Shown: positions 7,580 to 17,118, counted from the stretch's first letter. The stretch is DNA of 64,000 bases from Lacibacter luteus (GCF_004118265.1 NZ_SDHW01000010.1:1-64000), one strand, 5' to 3'. The notes: generated from the sequence alone by a model not told the origin. Program-made: numbers and translations.

Positions 7580-10500
7580 TTATAAATCTTTACCGTGACA
7601 TTGTTTGTATTTTTTACCACTACCGCAAGGACAGGGATCGTTACGTCCGATCTTCGGACCTGCAACAACCGGTTCCTGTTTTACATTTTCAGACGGATCG
7701 TAGTAATCCGGTGTTTCCATCAATTCATTACCGGCACCTGCAGCAACCATATCTTCTTTACGTTGACGCATTTTACTCATGTCGGTTTTCTGTTCACGAC
7801 CTTCACGAATTTGTCCGGCGTTATTTTCTTCAACAGGTAACCCTGCGTGTGCAAGGAAGGAAACAATATTCTTGTTGATCTCACTATTCAACTGTTCGAA
7901 CAACGTATATGCTTCCACTTTATAAATCACCAACGGATCTTTTTGTTCGTAAGTAGCGTTTTGTACTGAGGTACGCAAATCGTCCATTGCACGTAAATGT
8001 TCTTTCCATGCTTCATCGATAAATGCGAGTGTTGATGTACGTTCTAATGCACTTACAAGTTCATGTCCTTTTGAATCGATGGTTTTGTTCATCGACGCCA
8101 GCACCTGTAAACCACGTTTACCATCGCTGAATGGTACAAACACATTTTCAATATGCGAGCCTTGCGTTACTTTAATATTTTGGAACACCGGCAATGCATC
8201 TTTTTTCAACGCATCGCACTTACGCAGGTAAGCTGTTTTTGCTTCTACATACAAAGCTTCGGCTAATGCATTACTATCCGATTTATCGAGTTGCTCTGCA
8301 GTAATGGTTGTATCAATACCAAAGTTGATGATAGCAGCCATTTTAAATCCTTCGTGATCGTTTTGTTCTTTGAACGAAGCGATCAATCCTTCTGCAACAG
8401 AATAGAATCCATTATCTGTATCGAGAGCCAAACGTTCGCCGCTTAATGCGTGATTACGACGTGTATAAATTGCCGAACGCTGTTTGTTCATTACATCATC
8501 GTACTCAAGCAAACGCTTCCGTATACCAAAGTTGTTTTCTTCTACTTTCTTTTGTGCACGTTCAATTGATTTGGTGATCATGCTGTGCTGGATCACTTCA
8601 CCTTCTTTGTAACCGAGTTTATCCATCATGCCGGCAATACGATCACTGCCGAACATACGCATCAGATCATCTTCCAGCGATACATAGAACTGTGAAGAAC
8701 CGGGATCACCCTGGCGACCTGCACGACCACGCAACTGACGATCGACACGACGACTATCGTGACGTTCTGTACCAAGAATTGCCAAACCACCTGCTTCTTT
8801 TACACCAGCACCCAATTTAATATCGGTACCACGACCGGCCATGTTTGTAGCAATGGTTACAGCGCTTGGCAAACCTGCTTCAGCAACAACCTGTGCTTCT
8901 TTCGCATGTTGTTTTGCGTTCAATACATTGTGCGGAATCTTTTTCACCTGCAGCATCTTACTCAGCAATTCACTCACCTCTACTGATGTTGTACCTACCA
9001 GAACCGGACGGCCTGCTGCACGCATCACTTCAATTTCTTCAATAACTGCTTTGTATTTTTCACGCTTGGTTTTGTACACCAGATCCTGTCTGTCGTCACG
9101 GATCATATTGAGGTTGGTAGGAATTTTTACAACATCAAGTTTATAAATATCCCAAAACTCTCCTGCTTCTGTTTCCGCAGTACCCGTCATACCACAAAGT
9201 TTGTGATACATACGGAAGTAGTTCTGCAGCGTGATAGTTGCATAAGTTTGTGTTGCAGCTTCGATGTGTACATTCTCTTTCGCTTCAATAGCCTGATGTA
9301 AACCATCGCTGTAACGACGGCCATCCAGAATACGACCTGTTTGCTCATCAACGATCTTTACCTGGCCATCCAACACTACGTACTCTACATCTTTTTCAAA
9401 CAAGGCATATGCTTTCAGCATTTGCAATACAGTATGAATACGATCTGCTTTTGCTGAGTATTCATTTAACAACGATTCTTTCTGCTGAAGTTTTTCTTCT
9501 GCTGCATCTGCACTTCTTTCAATAGCAGCTAATGCTGTACTGATATCTGGCAATACAAAGAAAGTCGGGTCTTCATTTTCTTTGGTGAGCATGGCCAAAC
9601 CTTTGTCGGTCAGTTCAACCGAATTGCTCTTTTCATCAATATGGAAAAGTAAACCTTCATCCACCTTCGGCATTTCTTTTTGCTGATCGGCGAGATAATA
9701 GTTTTCTGCTTTCTGCAGTTTCACTTTAATACCGGGCTCACTTAAATACTTGATTAACGGACCGTACTTAGGTAAACCTCTCCATGCACGCATTAACGCA
9801 AGTCCGCCACTTTTCGCATCATCGTCGCCTTCGGCAATTGCTTTCTTAGCGTCGTTCAAATATTGCTGTGCTAAACGTTTTTGTGCATCCACCAGTTTCT
9901 CAATACGTGGGCGCATGTTGTGGAACTGCTGCTCGTTACTGCCAGTACCAACCGGACCGGCAATAATCAATGGCGTACGGGCTTCATCAATTAAAATGCT
10001 ATCTACCTCATCCACCATTGCAAAGTGCAGTTTGCGTTGTACTTTCTCTGCAGAGTTTACCACCATGTTATCACGCAGGTAATCAAAACCAAATTCGTTG
10101 TTGGTACCATACACGATATCGGCTAAATATGCTTTGCGGCGGTCTTCGCTGTTGGGTTGATGTTTATCGATACAATCAACAGTTAACCCTAAGAACTCAA
10201 ACAAGGTTCCGTTCCATTCACTATCACGACGGGCCAGGTAATCGTTCACGGTTACAAGGTGTACACCTTCGCCGGCTAATGCATTGAGATAGGCAGGCAA
10301 TGTAGATACAAGCGTTTTACCTTCACCGGTTGCCATTTCGGCAATTTTACCCTGGTGTAAAACACTACCACCTATTAACTGTACATCGTAATGCACCATG
10401 TTCCAGGTAACTTGCCCGCCGGCAGCCATCCACGATTTCTTATAAAATACCTGGTCGCCTTCAATGCGCATATGTGGGCGTTTGATCACCAAATCTCTGT

Positions 10501-10909
10501 CGAGTTGGGTTGCAGTTGCCTGCAATTCTTCGTTATTGGTGAAACGACGGGCAGCTTCTTTTACCACAGCAAACGCTTCGGGATGGATCTGCTCCAGAAT
10601 TTCTTCGATCTTCTTATCACGCTCTTTTTTCAGCTTATCAATTTGTTGATAGGCTTCATCTTTCTGCTGTATCTGATCTTCTGTTAAGGCATCAGCTTCG
10701 CTGGTGCGGTTGCTGATCTCCTCATTGATAGCCGCTAAATGCGCTTTGATACGTTCACGAAACTCCGCTGTTTTATTACGGAGCTGATCGTTGCTTAAAC
10801 TTTGATATTGCTGAAAGAATTCGTTGGCCTTTTCAACGATAGGTGTAAGTTTCTGTACATCCTTTTCACTTTTACTGCCTCCGAAGAGTTTCGATAGGAA
10901 TCCTAACAT
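7580..10909 (-). CDS. secA: Preprotein translocase ATPase SecA
   Basis: The 1,109-aa protein carries the Walker A motif ATGEGKT (193-199), [13 protein letters not shown], the DEAD-type [18 protein letters not shown], and [12 protein letters not shown] and [13 protein letters not shown] in the second ATPase domain. The C-terminus has the zinc-binding SEC-C signature [15 protein letters not shown], which in the family contacts SecB and the membrane. It is longer than the roughly 900-aa proteobacterial SecA, as usual in Bacteroidota; the extra sequence includes a Lys/Glu-rich segment near 85-110. It drives protein export through SecYEG. It is monocistronic, with its own terminator and a candidate promoter about 110 nt upstream. 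Confidence 0.97.
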   Translation of the reverse strand: MLGFLSKLFGGSKSEKDVQKLTPIVEKANEFFQQYQSLSNDQLRNKTAEFRERIKAHLAAINEEISNRTSEADALTEDQIQQKDEAYQQIDKLKKERDKKIEEILEQIHPEAFAVVKEAARRFTNNEELQATATQLDRDLVIKRPHMRIEGDQVFYKKSWMAAGGQVTWNMVHYDVQLIGGSVLHQGKIAEMATGEGKTLVSTLPAYLNALAGEGVHLVTVNDYLARRDSEWNGTLFEFLGLTVDCIDKHQPNSEDRRKAYLADIVYGTNNEFGFDYLRDNMVVNSAEKVQRKLHFAMVDEVDSILIDEARTPLIIAGPVGTGSNEQQFHNMRPRIEKLVDAQKRLAQQYLNDAKKAIAEGDDDAKSGGLALMRAWRGLPKYGPLIKYLSEPGIKVKLQKAENYYLADQQKEMPKVDEGLLFHIDEKSNSVELTDKGLAMLTKENEDPTFFVLPDISTALAAIERSADAAEEKLQQKESLLNEYSAKADRIHTVLQMLKAYALFEKDVEYVVLDGQVKIVDEQTGRILDGRRYSDGLHQAIEAKENVHIEAATQTYATITLQNYFRMYHKLCGMTGTAETEAGEFWDIYKLDVVKIPTNLNMIRDDRQDLVYKTKREKYKAVIEEIEVMRAAGRPVLVGTTSVEVSELLSKMLQVKKIPHNVLNAKQHAKEAQVVAEAGLPSAVTIATNMAGRGTDIKLGAGVKEAGGLAILGTERHDSRRVDRQLRGRAGRQGDPGSSQFYVSLEDDLMRMFGSDRIAGMMDKLGYKEGEVIQHSMITKSIERAQKKVEENNFGIRKRLLEYDDVMNKQRSAIYTRRNHALSGERLALDTDNGFYSVAEGLIASFKEQNDHEGFKMAAIINFGIDTTITAEQLDKSDSNALAEALYVEAKTAYLRKCDALKKDALPVFQNIKVTQGSHIENVFVPFSDGKRGLQVLASMNKTIDSKGHELVSALERTSTLAFIDEAWKEHLRAMDDLRTSVQNATYEQKDPLVIYKVEAYTLFEQLNSEINKNIVSFLAHAGLPVEENNAGQIREGREQKTDMSKMRQRKEDMVAAGAGNELMETPDYYDPSENVKQEPVVAGPKIGRNDPCPCGSGKKYKQCHGKDL

Positions 10910-11019
10910 GAGAATATATTAATGAGTCAATTTATGATTTAAGCTTTGGTTCAGTCAAATACAATGCAAGGTTTTATTTAAAGCCAATTTGACAGAAACA
11001 CCCCTTTTGCAGAGGCCGA

Positions 11020-11027
11020 CAAAGGTA
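11020..11027 (-). promoter_or_regulatory. Candidate secA -7 box (TACCTTTG)
   Basis: The minus strand carries TACCTTTG, an exact match to the TAnnTTTG consensus, 111 nt before the secA ATG. A clear -33 TTTG is not seen. It implies a 5' leader of about 100 nt, a possible site for control of secA translation. Confidence 0.5.
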
Positions 11028-11055
11028 ATGATTAAGTGTTGAGAGAAAATTGCCC

Positions 11056-11148
11056 TTATTTGTTTTTTGAAAAGCCATAGCCGGAATATACCTGACCGAA
11101 CACATTGCCCGTTAATACTTTAACAGAACCTAAAGGGCTTTTAAGCAT
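11056..11148 (-). CDS. Putative 30-aa small protein with strong Shine-Dalgarno
   Basis: The ORF begins ATGCTTAAAAGC and ends TAA at 11056, encoding MLKSPLGSVKVLTG followed by NVFGQVYSGYGFSKNK. Its ATG is preceded by AGGAGG with 5 nt spacing (AGGAGGGTAAAATG), in a genome where such sites are rare. The frame stays open about 34 codons further upstream (through NYSFNGRPLSVQEGK) without an ATG, so a longer product or the remnant of a larger gene is possible. I do not recognise the family. It lies in the 407-bp gap between secA and the TonB-type gene; the rest of the gap holds the secA promoter candidate and an AT-rich leader. Confidence 0.3.
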   Translation of the reverse strand: MLKSPLGSVKVLTGNVFGQVYSGYGFSKNK

Positions 11149-11316
11149 TTTACCCTCCTGTACGGATAAGGGGCGGCCATTGAAGGAATAGTTTTGCCTT
11201 TTATCCCGAAGATTCAGGGTTATGCAAGTTTTAGAAAAGCTTATCGTCTATTATTTAACATTTTGCAATTTCATATTTAAACGAAAAAATTCGTATTTCG
11301 CATTTCAAACAAGTTT

Positions 11317-14163
11317 ATGAAGAAACTATTACTCATTATCCTTATCGCCACTGTTTCTGTACCGGCACTTGCCCAAACTTCCGGAATATCCGGTAAAGTA
11401 ACCGACTCTACCGGTGCTAAAGGTTTGGAAAAAGCAACAGTTAAACTGGTTGAAAAGGATTTACCGAAAGACACGCTGCGAACCATCACCAATGCGAAAG
11501 GTGAGTTCAGTTTTACAAAAATTCCCGCTTCGGCTTATTCAATTATCATCAGCTACTCGGGTTATAAGCCGATGGTAAAGGAGTTTTTTAAACCTTCTGC
11601 CGGTGTATCGAATATTGATCTTGGCGAGCTGGTTCTTACAAACACCTACCTCGATCTGGCAGAAATTGTAATTGAAGCGCCTGCTGTAACTATGAAAGAA
11701 GATACGGTTGAATACCGTGCAGGTGCGTTTCAAACCAAGCCCAATGCAACTACCGAAGAGTTGTTGAAAAAACTACCGGGTGTGCAGGTAGATCGCCAGG
11801 GAAATATTACAGCACATGGCAAACAGGTAACACGAGTAAAAGTAAACGGCAAAGATTTTTTCAGCGGCGACCCCAAAACTGCCACACAGGAAATTCCTGC
11901 CGATATGATTGATAAAGTACAGGTAGTAGATGATTACGGCGACCAATCAAATGCATCAGGTGTTCGTGATGGTGAACCGGAGAAGATCATTAATCTGCAA
12001 TTAAAGAAAGATAAAAACAAGGGTTACTTTGGCCGGGCCATGATTGGTTACGGTACCGACGACCGTTACGTAGCAGCAGGTGCCTTAAACCGTTTTAACA
12101 ACAGTCAGCAGCTTTCGCTTATTGTAAACAGCAATAACAACAACACTTCTACCTTTCGTGCAAATGAAGGCAGCGGTGGCGGTGGTGGTGGTATGCAGTT
12201 TGGCGGCGGCGGTGGCGGCGGCAATAACAGCAATAATCAAAATGGTATTACCAATCTTAATTCGGTTGGTCTTAACTACCGTACCGATTTTGGTAAGCGT
12301 AACTCTTTTTATGGAAGCTATACCTATACACACCGTAACACATTAACCGAATCTTTTACTTCAAGAGATCAGCCACTCTTTTCGTTGCTTACCAATACAT
12401 ACAAAGCAACTACCAATAAAGGTGGCACCCATCGTGCATTTGCAAATCTTGAATACTGGATTGACTCATTTAACTACATAAAAGTTAACCCGAGTTTTTC
12501 GTATGCAGATGGTAATAATCTTTCTTTCGATTCATCGCATTACTATAATGGAAAGTTGCAAACAAGAGCCGACAGCAACCAAACATCGGTGTTATCAAAA
12601 CGTCCCGATTTCAGTACTTCGCTTCTGTACAACCACCGTTTTAAGAAAAGGGGAAGAAACTTTTCGTTTAATGGTCAGTTAACGCTTTCCGGCAGCGAAT
12701 CGGATCAGCTGAAAGAAAACTATACCAACTTCTACGATGCGAACGGAGCTTTCCTGAGAGATTCGCTGCAGTTCCGTAATACCATCCAGGATAACCGTAA
12801 CAGCGGCTTCAATGCAAGGTTTACGTATACCGAACCATTAACAGCTAATCGTTTCCTTGATCTGAACTATAATTTCAACCGTAACTTTTCAGGGAATAAT
12901 AAACAGGTGTACACAAAAGATCCATTAACCGGTAACGATTATGCTTTTGTAAGCTACCTCAGCAATAACTACGAAACCGACTTCAATTATAACCGCATCA
13001 GCGCAGCTGTAAGAACGGTTATGAAAAAATACAACTACACCATTGGTGTAATGGTACAGCCTGTAATTTTAAATGGTTACAGCATTACAAAAGACAGTGC
13101 CTATAAACCAATTACAAATTTCAACTGGTTTCCTGTAGCCCGTTTTCAGTATAGTTTCTCACGTTCAAAAACATTAAACTTTAATTATAACGGTAGCGCA
13201 CGCCAGCCCAGCTTCGATCAGCTGCAGCCTGTGTTAGAAGAAAGCAGTCAATTGAATAAATCAACAGGTAACCCTTTCCTTAAGCCATCAACAAGCCATG
13301 TGTTTAACGGAACGTTCAATAATTTCAACTTTGGATCTGGTAAAATTTTTATGGTGAACGGATCGTTCAACTTCATCAACAACCAGATCGTAAACAAGGT
13401 TACCAACTTTAAAGATGGTTCCGGTCGATTTACCGGTGCTACGTTTACACAGCCTGTAAATATTAAAGGCTATTACAACAGTAATTTGTTTGTGAACTAT
13501 GGTCGTCCGTTCCAAAACCGTAAGTATGTAATTGGCTTACGCAGTATGTTGAACTATAACAACAATGTGAGTGTATCGAACCAGGTAACAAAAACAGCAA
13601 CAGATAGTATTGTTGGTGCAGATATCAGAAACACAGCACATAACTGGATATGGAGCCCTGGTGTAGATTTCGATTATAATTTAAGCTGGCTGGAGTTACG
13701 CACCGGAGCAAGCTACAATCTTAACTATACTGATTATTCTGCAAACAATAACCTCAACCGTTTACATACCATTACACTCAGCAACGATGGACGAATTGAT
13801 TTCGGTGCAGGCTTTATCCTGCGTTGGGATTTTGATTACTTCATTTACGAAGGTTTAACCTCATCTAATCAAGAAAATATTGCGTTGTTAAATGCATCGG
13901 TTGAAAAAGAGATCTTTAAAAAGAAAAACGGTATCATCAAACTTGCAGGTTTCGATATCTTTAAACAAAACACCAACATCAGCCGTAGTGTAACAGAACA
14001 GTATGTTACCGATACACGCACCAACCGTTTAACGCAGTATTTTATGTTGAGCTTTACCTACCGGTTTAACAAGTTCAGCGGTACACAAGGTGGCAATCAA
14101 CAAAACAATAATTTCCGACGTGCAGAAGGTCGTAATATGATGATGATACAGAATAACGAATAA
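11317..14163 (+). CDS. TonB-dependent receptor-like outer membrane beta-barrel protein
   Basis: The 948-aa protein has a signal peptide (MKKLLLIILIATVSVPALAQ) and a carboxypeptidase-regulatory-like domain at about 23-105 (GISGKVTDSTGAKGLEKATV). A plug-like domain follows (LLKKLPGVQVDRQGNITAHG, VKVNGKDFFSGDPKTATQEI), then a long beta-barrel resembling the outer-membrane barrel family 3 of TonB-type receptors. It ends in alternating aromatic strands (YFMLSFTYRFNKF) and a Gln/Asn-rich tail. An insertion near residues 287-310 is almost entirely Gly, Ser and Asn. No SusD-like partner is adjacent, so the ligand is unknown. It is monocistronic, followed by a strong terminator. Confidence 0.85.
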   Translation: MKKLLLIILIATVSVPALAQTSGISGKVTDSTGAKGLEKATVKLVEKDLPKDTLRTITNAKGEFSFTKIPASAYSIIISYSGYKPMVKEFFKPSAGVSNIDLGELVLTNTYLDLAEIVIEAPAVTMKEDTVEYRAGAFQTKPNATTEELLKKLPGVQVDRQGNITAHGKQVTRVKVNGKDFFSGDPKTATQEIPADMIDKVQVVDDYGDQSNASGVRDGEPEKIINLQLKKDKNKGYFGRAMIGYGTDDRYVAAGALNRFNNSQQLSLIVNSNNNNTSTFRANEGSGGGGGGMQFGGGGGGGNNSNNQNGITNLNSVGLNYRTDFGKRNSFYGSYTYTHRNTLTESFTSRDQPLFSLLTNTYKATTNKGGTHRAFANLEYWIDSFNYIKVNPSFSYADGNNLSFDSSHYYNGKLQTRADSNQTSVLSKRPDFSTSLLYNHRFKKRGRNFSFNGQLTLSGSESDQLKENYTNFYDANGAFLRDSLQFRNTIQDNRNSGFNARFTYTEPLTANRFLDLNYNFNRNFSGNNKQVYTKDPLTGNDYAFVSYLSNNYETDFNYNRISAAVRTVMKKYNYTIGVMVQPVILNGYSITKDSAYKPITNFNWFPVARFQYSFSRSKTLNFNYNGSARQPSFDQLQPVLEESSQLNKSTGNPFLKPSTSHVFNGTFNNFNFGSGKIFMVNGSFNFINNQIVNKVTNFKDGSGRFTGATFTQPVNIKGYYNSNLFVNYGRPFQNRKYVIGLRSMLNYNNNVSVSNQVTKTATDSIVGADIRNTAHNWIWSPGVDFDYNLSWLELRTGASYNLNYTDYSANNNLNRLHTITLSNDGRIDFGAGFILRWDFDYFIYEGLTSSNQENIALLNASVEKEIFKKKNGIIKLAGFDIFKQNTNISRSVTEQYVTDTRTNRLTQYFMLSFTYRFNKFSGTQGGNQQNNNFRRAEGRNMMMIQNNE

Positions 14164-14180
14164 GCAATCTACCCACAATA

Positions 14181-14210
14181 AAAAGGCAGCTTAATAAGCT
14201 GCCTTTTTTA
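14181..14210. terminator. Bidirectional terminator
   Basis: AAAAAGGCAGCTT-AATA-AGCTGCCTTTTTTA provides a T-tract on the plus strand for the TonB-type gene and, read on the other strand, TTTT after the stem for the convergent DUF3667 gene. The DUF3667 stop codon lies in its last three bases. Confidence 0.85.
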
Positions 14211-14948
14211 TGCCCGTTTATAAAAAAAGTAAAAATAGATGGCGTAAGTAGCTGATACAATTATTACAGTTACAAGCTGTGTACACAAAGCCACAAGAAA
14301 TCCTTTAACAAAACCCACCCCTTTTTTCCCGTTATGAAACCTGCTGCTGGCCCATGCATAATAGCTGAACCATGAAAGAATATACAGTGTTAACATCAGG
14401 TAATACTGTGTATGCAACAACATCCATAAAGGCGCAATTACAAGGCTAAAGAAAACAGAGCGCTCACCTGAAGTATAAGCAGCAAGCACCAGGTTCTCGG
14501 CAAAGTTTCGCCCTCCTTTTCTGAAGAATAAACTGCTGAACATTGCCAGTAACGGCACATTAAGAAAAATAATGAGGTTAACATGCTTATTAAAAAAAGC
14601 AGACACAGGATTGGGCGGCACACGTGGGTTAGCCCCAAAATTGGTAAACCCCGAGCTGATCAGAATAACCGAAGCAAGCCCTACAACAATAAAAAGAAAT
14701 GCAAACGGGTTAAAATACTTCTTTCGCTTTCCCTCAACATATTCCCGGGCAACTGTACCGGGCCGCAGCAGCAATTGCCAAACCAATGAAAAAATACTTT
14801 TATCCGCATGGGTTACTGCATGTACAAGATCGTGCTGAATATGCCCTAACGTTAAACGATGGGTATCGGTCTTTTGCCCGCAGGCAGAGCAATACTGGTG
14901 CGAGGGCTCCGTTTCGGTTCCGCAGTTTAAGCAGTTGGTTGCGTGCAT
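14208..14948 (-). CDS. DUF3667 membrane protein with zinc ribbon
   Basis: The 246-aa protein starts with a four-cysteine zinc ribbon (CLNCGTETEPSHQYCSACGQ, residues 7-26). The DUF3667 signature follows: LTLGHIQHDLVHAVTHADKS, LLLRPGTVAREYVEGKRKKY and FNPFAFLFIVVGL. Five or so hydrophobic segments run through to the C-terminus, so it is an inner-membrane protein with a cytoplasmic zinc ribbon. The function of the family is unknown. Its leader contains a short ORF overlapped by a minus-strand terminator (14970-15055), which suggests expression by attenuation. Confidence 0.82.
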   Translation of the reverse strand: MHATNCLNCGTETEPSHQYCSACGQKTDTHRLTLGHIQHDLVHAVTHADKSIFSLVWQLLLRPGTVAREYVEGKRKKYFNPFAFLFIVVGLASVILISSGFTNFGANPRVPPNPVSAFFNKHVNLIIFLNVPLLAMFSSLFFRKGGRNFAENLVLAAYTSGERSVFFSLVIAPLWMLLHTQYYLMLTLYILSWFSYYAWASSRFHNGKKGVGFVKGFLVALCTQLVTVIIVSATYAIYFYFFYKRA

Positions 14949-14969
14949 AAGCAGTTTTGGTTAGGCTGA

Positions 14970-15015
14970 AAATAAGAAAAACCCTGTTTCTACCCGTTTT
15001 GAGCTTGAAACAGGG
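14970..15015 (-). terminator. Terminator / candidate attenuator upstream of the DUF3667 gene
   Basis: On the minus strand CCCTGTTTC (15015-15007) pairs with GAAACAGGG (14990-14982) across a 16-nt loop, followed by TTTTTCTTATTTT. It lies 20-65 nt before the DUF3667 ATG on the same strand. No conventional gene on this strand ends here, so its natural role would be premature termination of the DUF3667 transcript. Confidence 0.65.
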
Positions 15016-15055
15016 CTGAAAAAACCTCCAACTCCTTTTCCACAAATTCGCTCAC
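14990..15055 (-). CDS. Possible leader peptide ORF (21 codons, GTG start)
   Basis: A GTG-initiated frame encodes VSEFVEKELEVFSALF then QAQNG and stops at TAG, whose last base is the first base of the downstream terminator arm. A ribosome finishing this ORF would cover the hairpin. The composition is Glu/Phe-rich with no run of one amino acid that would identify an effector. A weak box, TATTTTCA, lies upstream at 15103-15096. This is suggestive only. Confidence 0.25.
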   Translation of the reverse strand: MSEFVEKELEVFSALFQAQNG

Positions 15056-15057
15056 GG

Positions 15058-15090
15058 CTTGGGGATGTTAGCCCGATTCCTTTACCTTTG
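15058..15090 (+). promoter_or_regulatory. atpG promoter
   Basis: CTTG at 15058-15061 is followed after 21 nt by TACCTTTG at 15083-15090, an exact -7 consensus. The expected start is near 15094, giving a 5' leader of about 20 nt before the atpG ATG. Confidence 0.65.
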
Positions 15091-15115
15091 CGGCCTGAAA
15101 ATAAACGTGTAAACC

Positions 15116-16003
15116 ATGCCCGGACAATTAAAAGAGGTTCGTAACAGGATTAAGAGTGTGCAAAGCACCCAGCAGATTACTAAAGCGATGAAAATGGTGA
15201 GTGCAGCCAAACTGCGTAAAGCACAGGATGCGATCATCCAGATGCGTCCCTACGCACAAAAACTGCAGGATATGCTCAGCAATATTGTGAGCAACAGCGA
15301 TGGTAGTGTTAGTATGAAACTGGCTACTGAACGTGCAGTAAATAAAGTACTTGTTATCCTTGTTACAAGCGATCGTGGTTTATGCGGCGGTTATAATGCC
15401 AACCTTGTTAAACTGGCCCGCCAGGTAATTAACGAACAATATGCTGAGCAATACAGCAAAGGCAATGTAGAAATATGGGGCATTGGTAAAAAAGGTTACG
15501 AAGCAATGCAACGTACCGGTTACAAAGCAAACGATACATTTAAAGATTTGTTCCTGCAGCTTTCTTTCGAAAATATTCAGAAAGCATCTGCGGCAGCAAT
15601 GGAAGCTTTTTCGAAAGGCGAATTTGATGTGGTGGAACTGGTGTACAGCCAGTTTAAGAATGCAGCAACCCAGCAATTTAAAGTAGAACGTTTCCTGCCT
15701 ATTCCTAAAGTGGAAAATCAAGGCAGCACTTCAAAAACAAAATCTGATTTTATTTTCGAGCCTGGTAAAGAAGAATTGATTACCGAATTGATGCCGAAAA
15801 TCCTCAATACACAATTATTTAAAGCTGTACTCGATGCCAATGCTTCCGAGCATGGTGCCCGTATGACGGCAATGGATAAAGCAAGCGATAACGCCAACGA
15901 ATTGTTACGTTCACTCCGCATCAGCTATAACCGTGCACGCCAGGCAGCTATTACTACCGAACTTACAGAGATCGTAAGTGGTGCAGCAGCTCTGAACGGA
16001 TAA
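15116..16003 (+). CDS. atpG: F-type ATP synthase gamma subunit
   Basis: The 295-aa protein has the N-terminal coiled-coil signature VRNRIKSVQSTQQITKAMKM, VSAAKLRKAQ, the core LVILVTSDRGLCGGYNANL and the C-terminal helix ARMTAMDKASDNANELLRSL, RISYNRARQAAITTELTEIV. It forms the rotating central stalk of F1. No other atp gene is in this window: the left neighbour is a DUF3667 gene on the opposite strand and the right neighbour is scpB, with its own promoter at 15058. It is therefore detached from the usual atpA-atpG pair. Confidence 0.96.
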   Translation: MPGQLKEVRNRIKSVQSTQQITKAMKMVSAAKLRKAQDAIIQMRPYAQKLQDMLSNIVSNSDGSVSMKLATERAVNKVLVILVTSDRGLCGGYNANLVKLARQVINEQYAEQYSKGNVEIWGIGKKGYEAMQRTGYKANDTFKDLFLQLSFENIQKASAAAMEAFSKGEFDVVELVYSQFKNAATQQFKVERFLPIPKVENQGSTSKTKSDFIFEPGKEELITELMPKILNTQLFKAVLDANASEHGARMTAMDKASDNANELLRSLRISYNRARQAAITTELTEIVSGAAALNG

Positions 16004-16060
16004 GCACTTGTTTCAGCCGAAATGCAAAGCAATTACGTAAGATTGGAGGATTTCACTTAA

Positions 16061-16094
16061 TTTTCAAATTCACCAATTTTCAAATTTTCAAATT
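16061..16094. repeat. Iterated TTTTCAAATT motif
   Basis: TTTTCAAATT occurs at 16061, 16077 and 16085 (the last two overlap), just before scpB. It is the reverse complement of the unit iterated at 1645-1678. Confidence 0.55.
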
Positions 16095-16098
16095 ACGA

Positions 16099-16998
16099 AT
16101 GGAATTAAGTGTAATCATCCCTCATATTGAAGCGCTGATTTTTGCAGCTGAACGTCCGCTTACCACACTGGAACTGTGCGACCTGGTGAATAATGCATTG
16201 GGCTTTATTGAAGACCGTGCAAGCCTGGATCAGACTGAAGCAGCGATTGCAGCTATTAAAGAAAAATATGCAGCTGAATTTTATCCATTCGAAGTTCGTG
16301 AAAGCGGTGGCGGATGGCAATTCCTTACCAAAAGGGATTATCATAAAACGGTAGCACAGATCAACGGCGATAAATTTTTAAAACGTTTAAGCACGGCTGC
16401 ATTAGAAACACTTTCCATTATCGCCTATAAGCAACCCATCACCAAAGGTGAAATGGAAGCTATCCGTGGTGTAAACTGCGACTATGCAGTACAGAAATTA
16501 TTGGAAAAAGAATTGATCGTTATACTCGGACGTAACGAAAAGCTACCCGGCCATCCATTGGTGTATGGTACATCCCGTTCGTTCATGGATTACTTCGGCA
16601 TTAACTCTCCCGAAGATCTTCCAAAGATCAAAGAGGTTATTTCTACCGACATCATTGACCCGACAGCTGTACAAAGCGACACATTACACGTTGCAGGTGA
16701 AGAAGCACAGGAACTTGAAACCGGCGAAACATTGGTTGTAACAGAAGATGGTGAATTATTGGAACAACCTGTTGTTGAACCCGGAGAAGAAACTATTGAA
16801 GAGGTGGTTGAGGAAGTAATAAGTGGGCAAGAAACAATTACTGAAGAAGAGATTGTTGACGAAGAAGCCGAAGAAGAAACAGCAGAAGAACCACAAGAGG
16901 AAGAAGTTATTGAAGAAGAGCCTGAAACCAGCGAGGAGCAACAGGAAGAAGAGGAAAGTAACGACGAAGAATCGAACGAAGAAGAAACAAAATCTTAA
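16099..16998 (+). CDS. scpB: Segregation and condensation protein B with acidic tail
   Basis: The 299-aa protein has two winged-helix regions typical of ScpB in residues 1-170 (IIPHIEALIFAAERPLTTLE, ALETLSIIAYKQPITKGEME and AIRGVNCDYAVQKLLEKELI, VILGRNEKLPGHPLVYGTS). It is the kleisin-associated subunit of the SMC-ScpAB condensin that compacts and segregates chromosomes. Residues from about 200 to the end are a low-complexity Glu-rich tail. Core ScpB proteins are about 180-200 aa, so the tail adds about a third. scpA is not in the window. Whether the gene is co-transcribed with atpG (95-nt gap) is unclear. Confidence 0.93.
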   Translation: MELSVIIPHIEALIFAAERPLTTLELCDLVNNALGFIEDRASLDQTEAAIAAIKEKYAAEFYPFEVRESGGGWQFLTKRDYHKTVAQINGDKFLKRLSTAALETLSIIAYKQPITKGEMEAIRGVNCDYAVQKLLEKELIVILGRNEKLPGHPLVYGTSRSFMDYFGINSPEDLPKIKEVISTDIIDPTAVQSDTLHVAGEEAQELETGETLVVTEDGELLEQPVVEPGEETIEEVVEEVISGQETITEEEIVDEEAEEETAEEPQEEEVIEEEPETSEEQQEEEESNDEESNEEETKS

Positions 16999-17000
16999 AT

Positions 17001-17031
17001 AAAACCCCGACCGAAACGTCGGGGTTTTTCT
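17001..17031 (+). terminator. scpB terminator
   Basis: AAAACCCCGACCGAAACGTCGGGGTTTTTC: stem CCCCGAC/GTCGGGG plus flanking A/T pairs and a T-tract, 3 nt after the scpB stop. Confidence 0.9.
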
Positions 17032-17118
17032 TTTACCAAATAACTTACAGATGATCGTTCAGGCAGCAAAGTATCCCGACCGATTTTTCAACTAAATTCG
17101 CAGCCAGCAAAAATTACA

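Noticed and set aside
8759-9146. Long antisense open frames over secA
   Set aside because: They are opposite-strand shadows of a strongly conserved gene; no start signals or protein families fit.
12165-12235. GGTGGC/GGCGGC repeats in the TonB-type gene as a possible CRISPR-like array or slippage site
   Set aside because: The repeats are simply in-frame Gly codons of a Gly/Ser/Asn insertion; no spacers exist.
14800-15045. 81-codon minus-strand frame overlapping the DUF3667 start
   Set aside because: It runs through the DUF3667 coding region in another frame and ends with low-quality sequence; DUF3667 is clearly the real gene.
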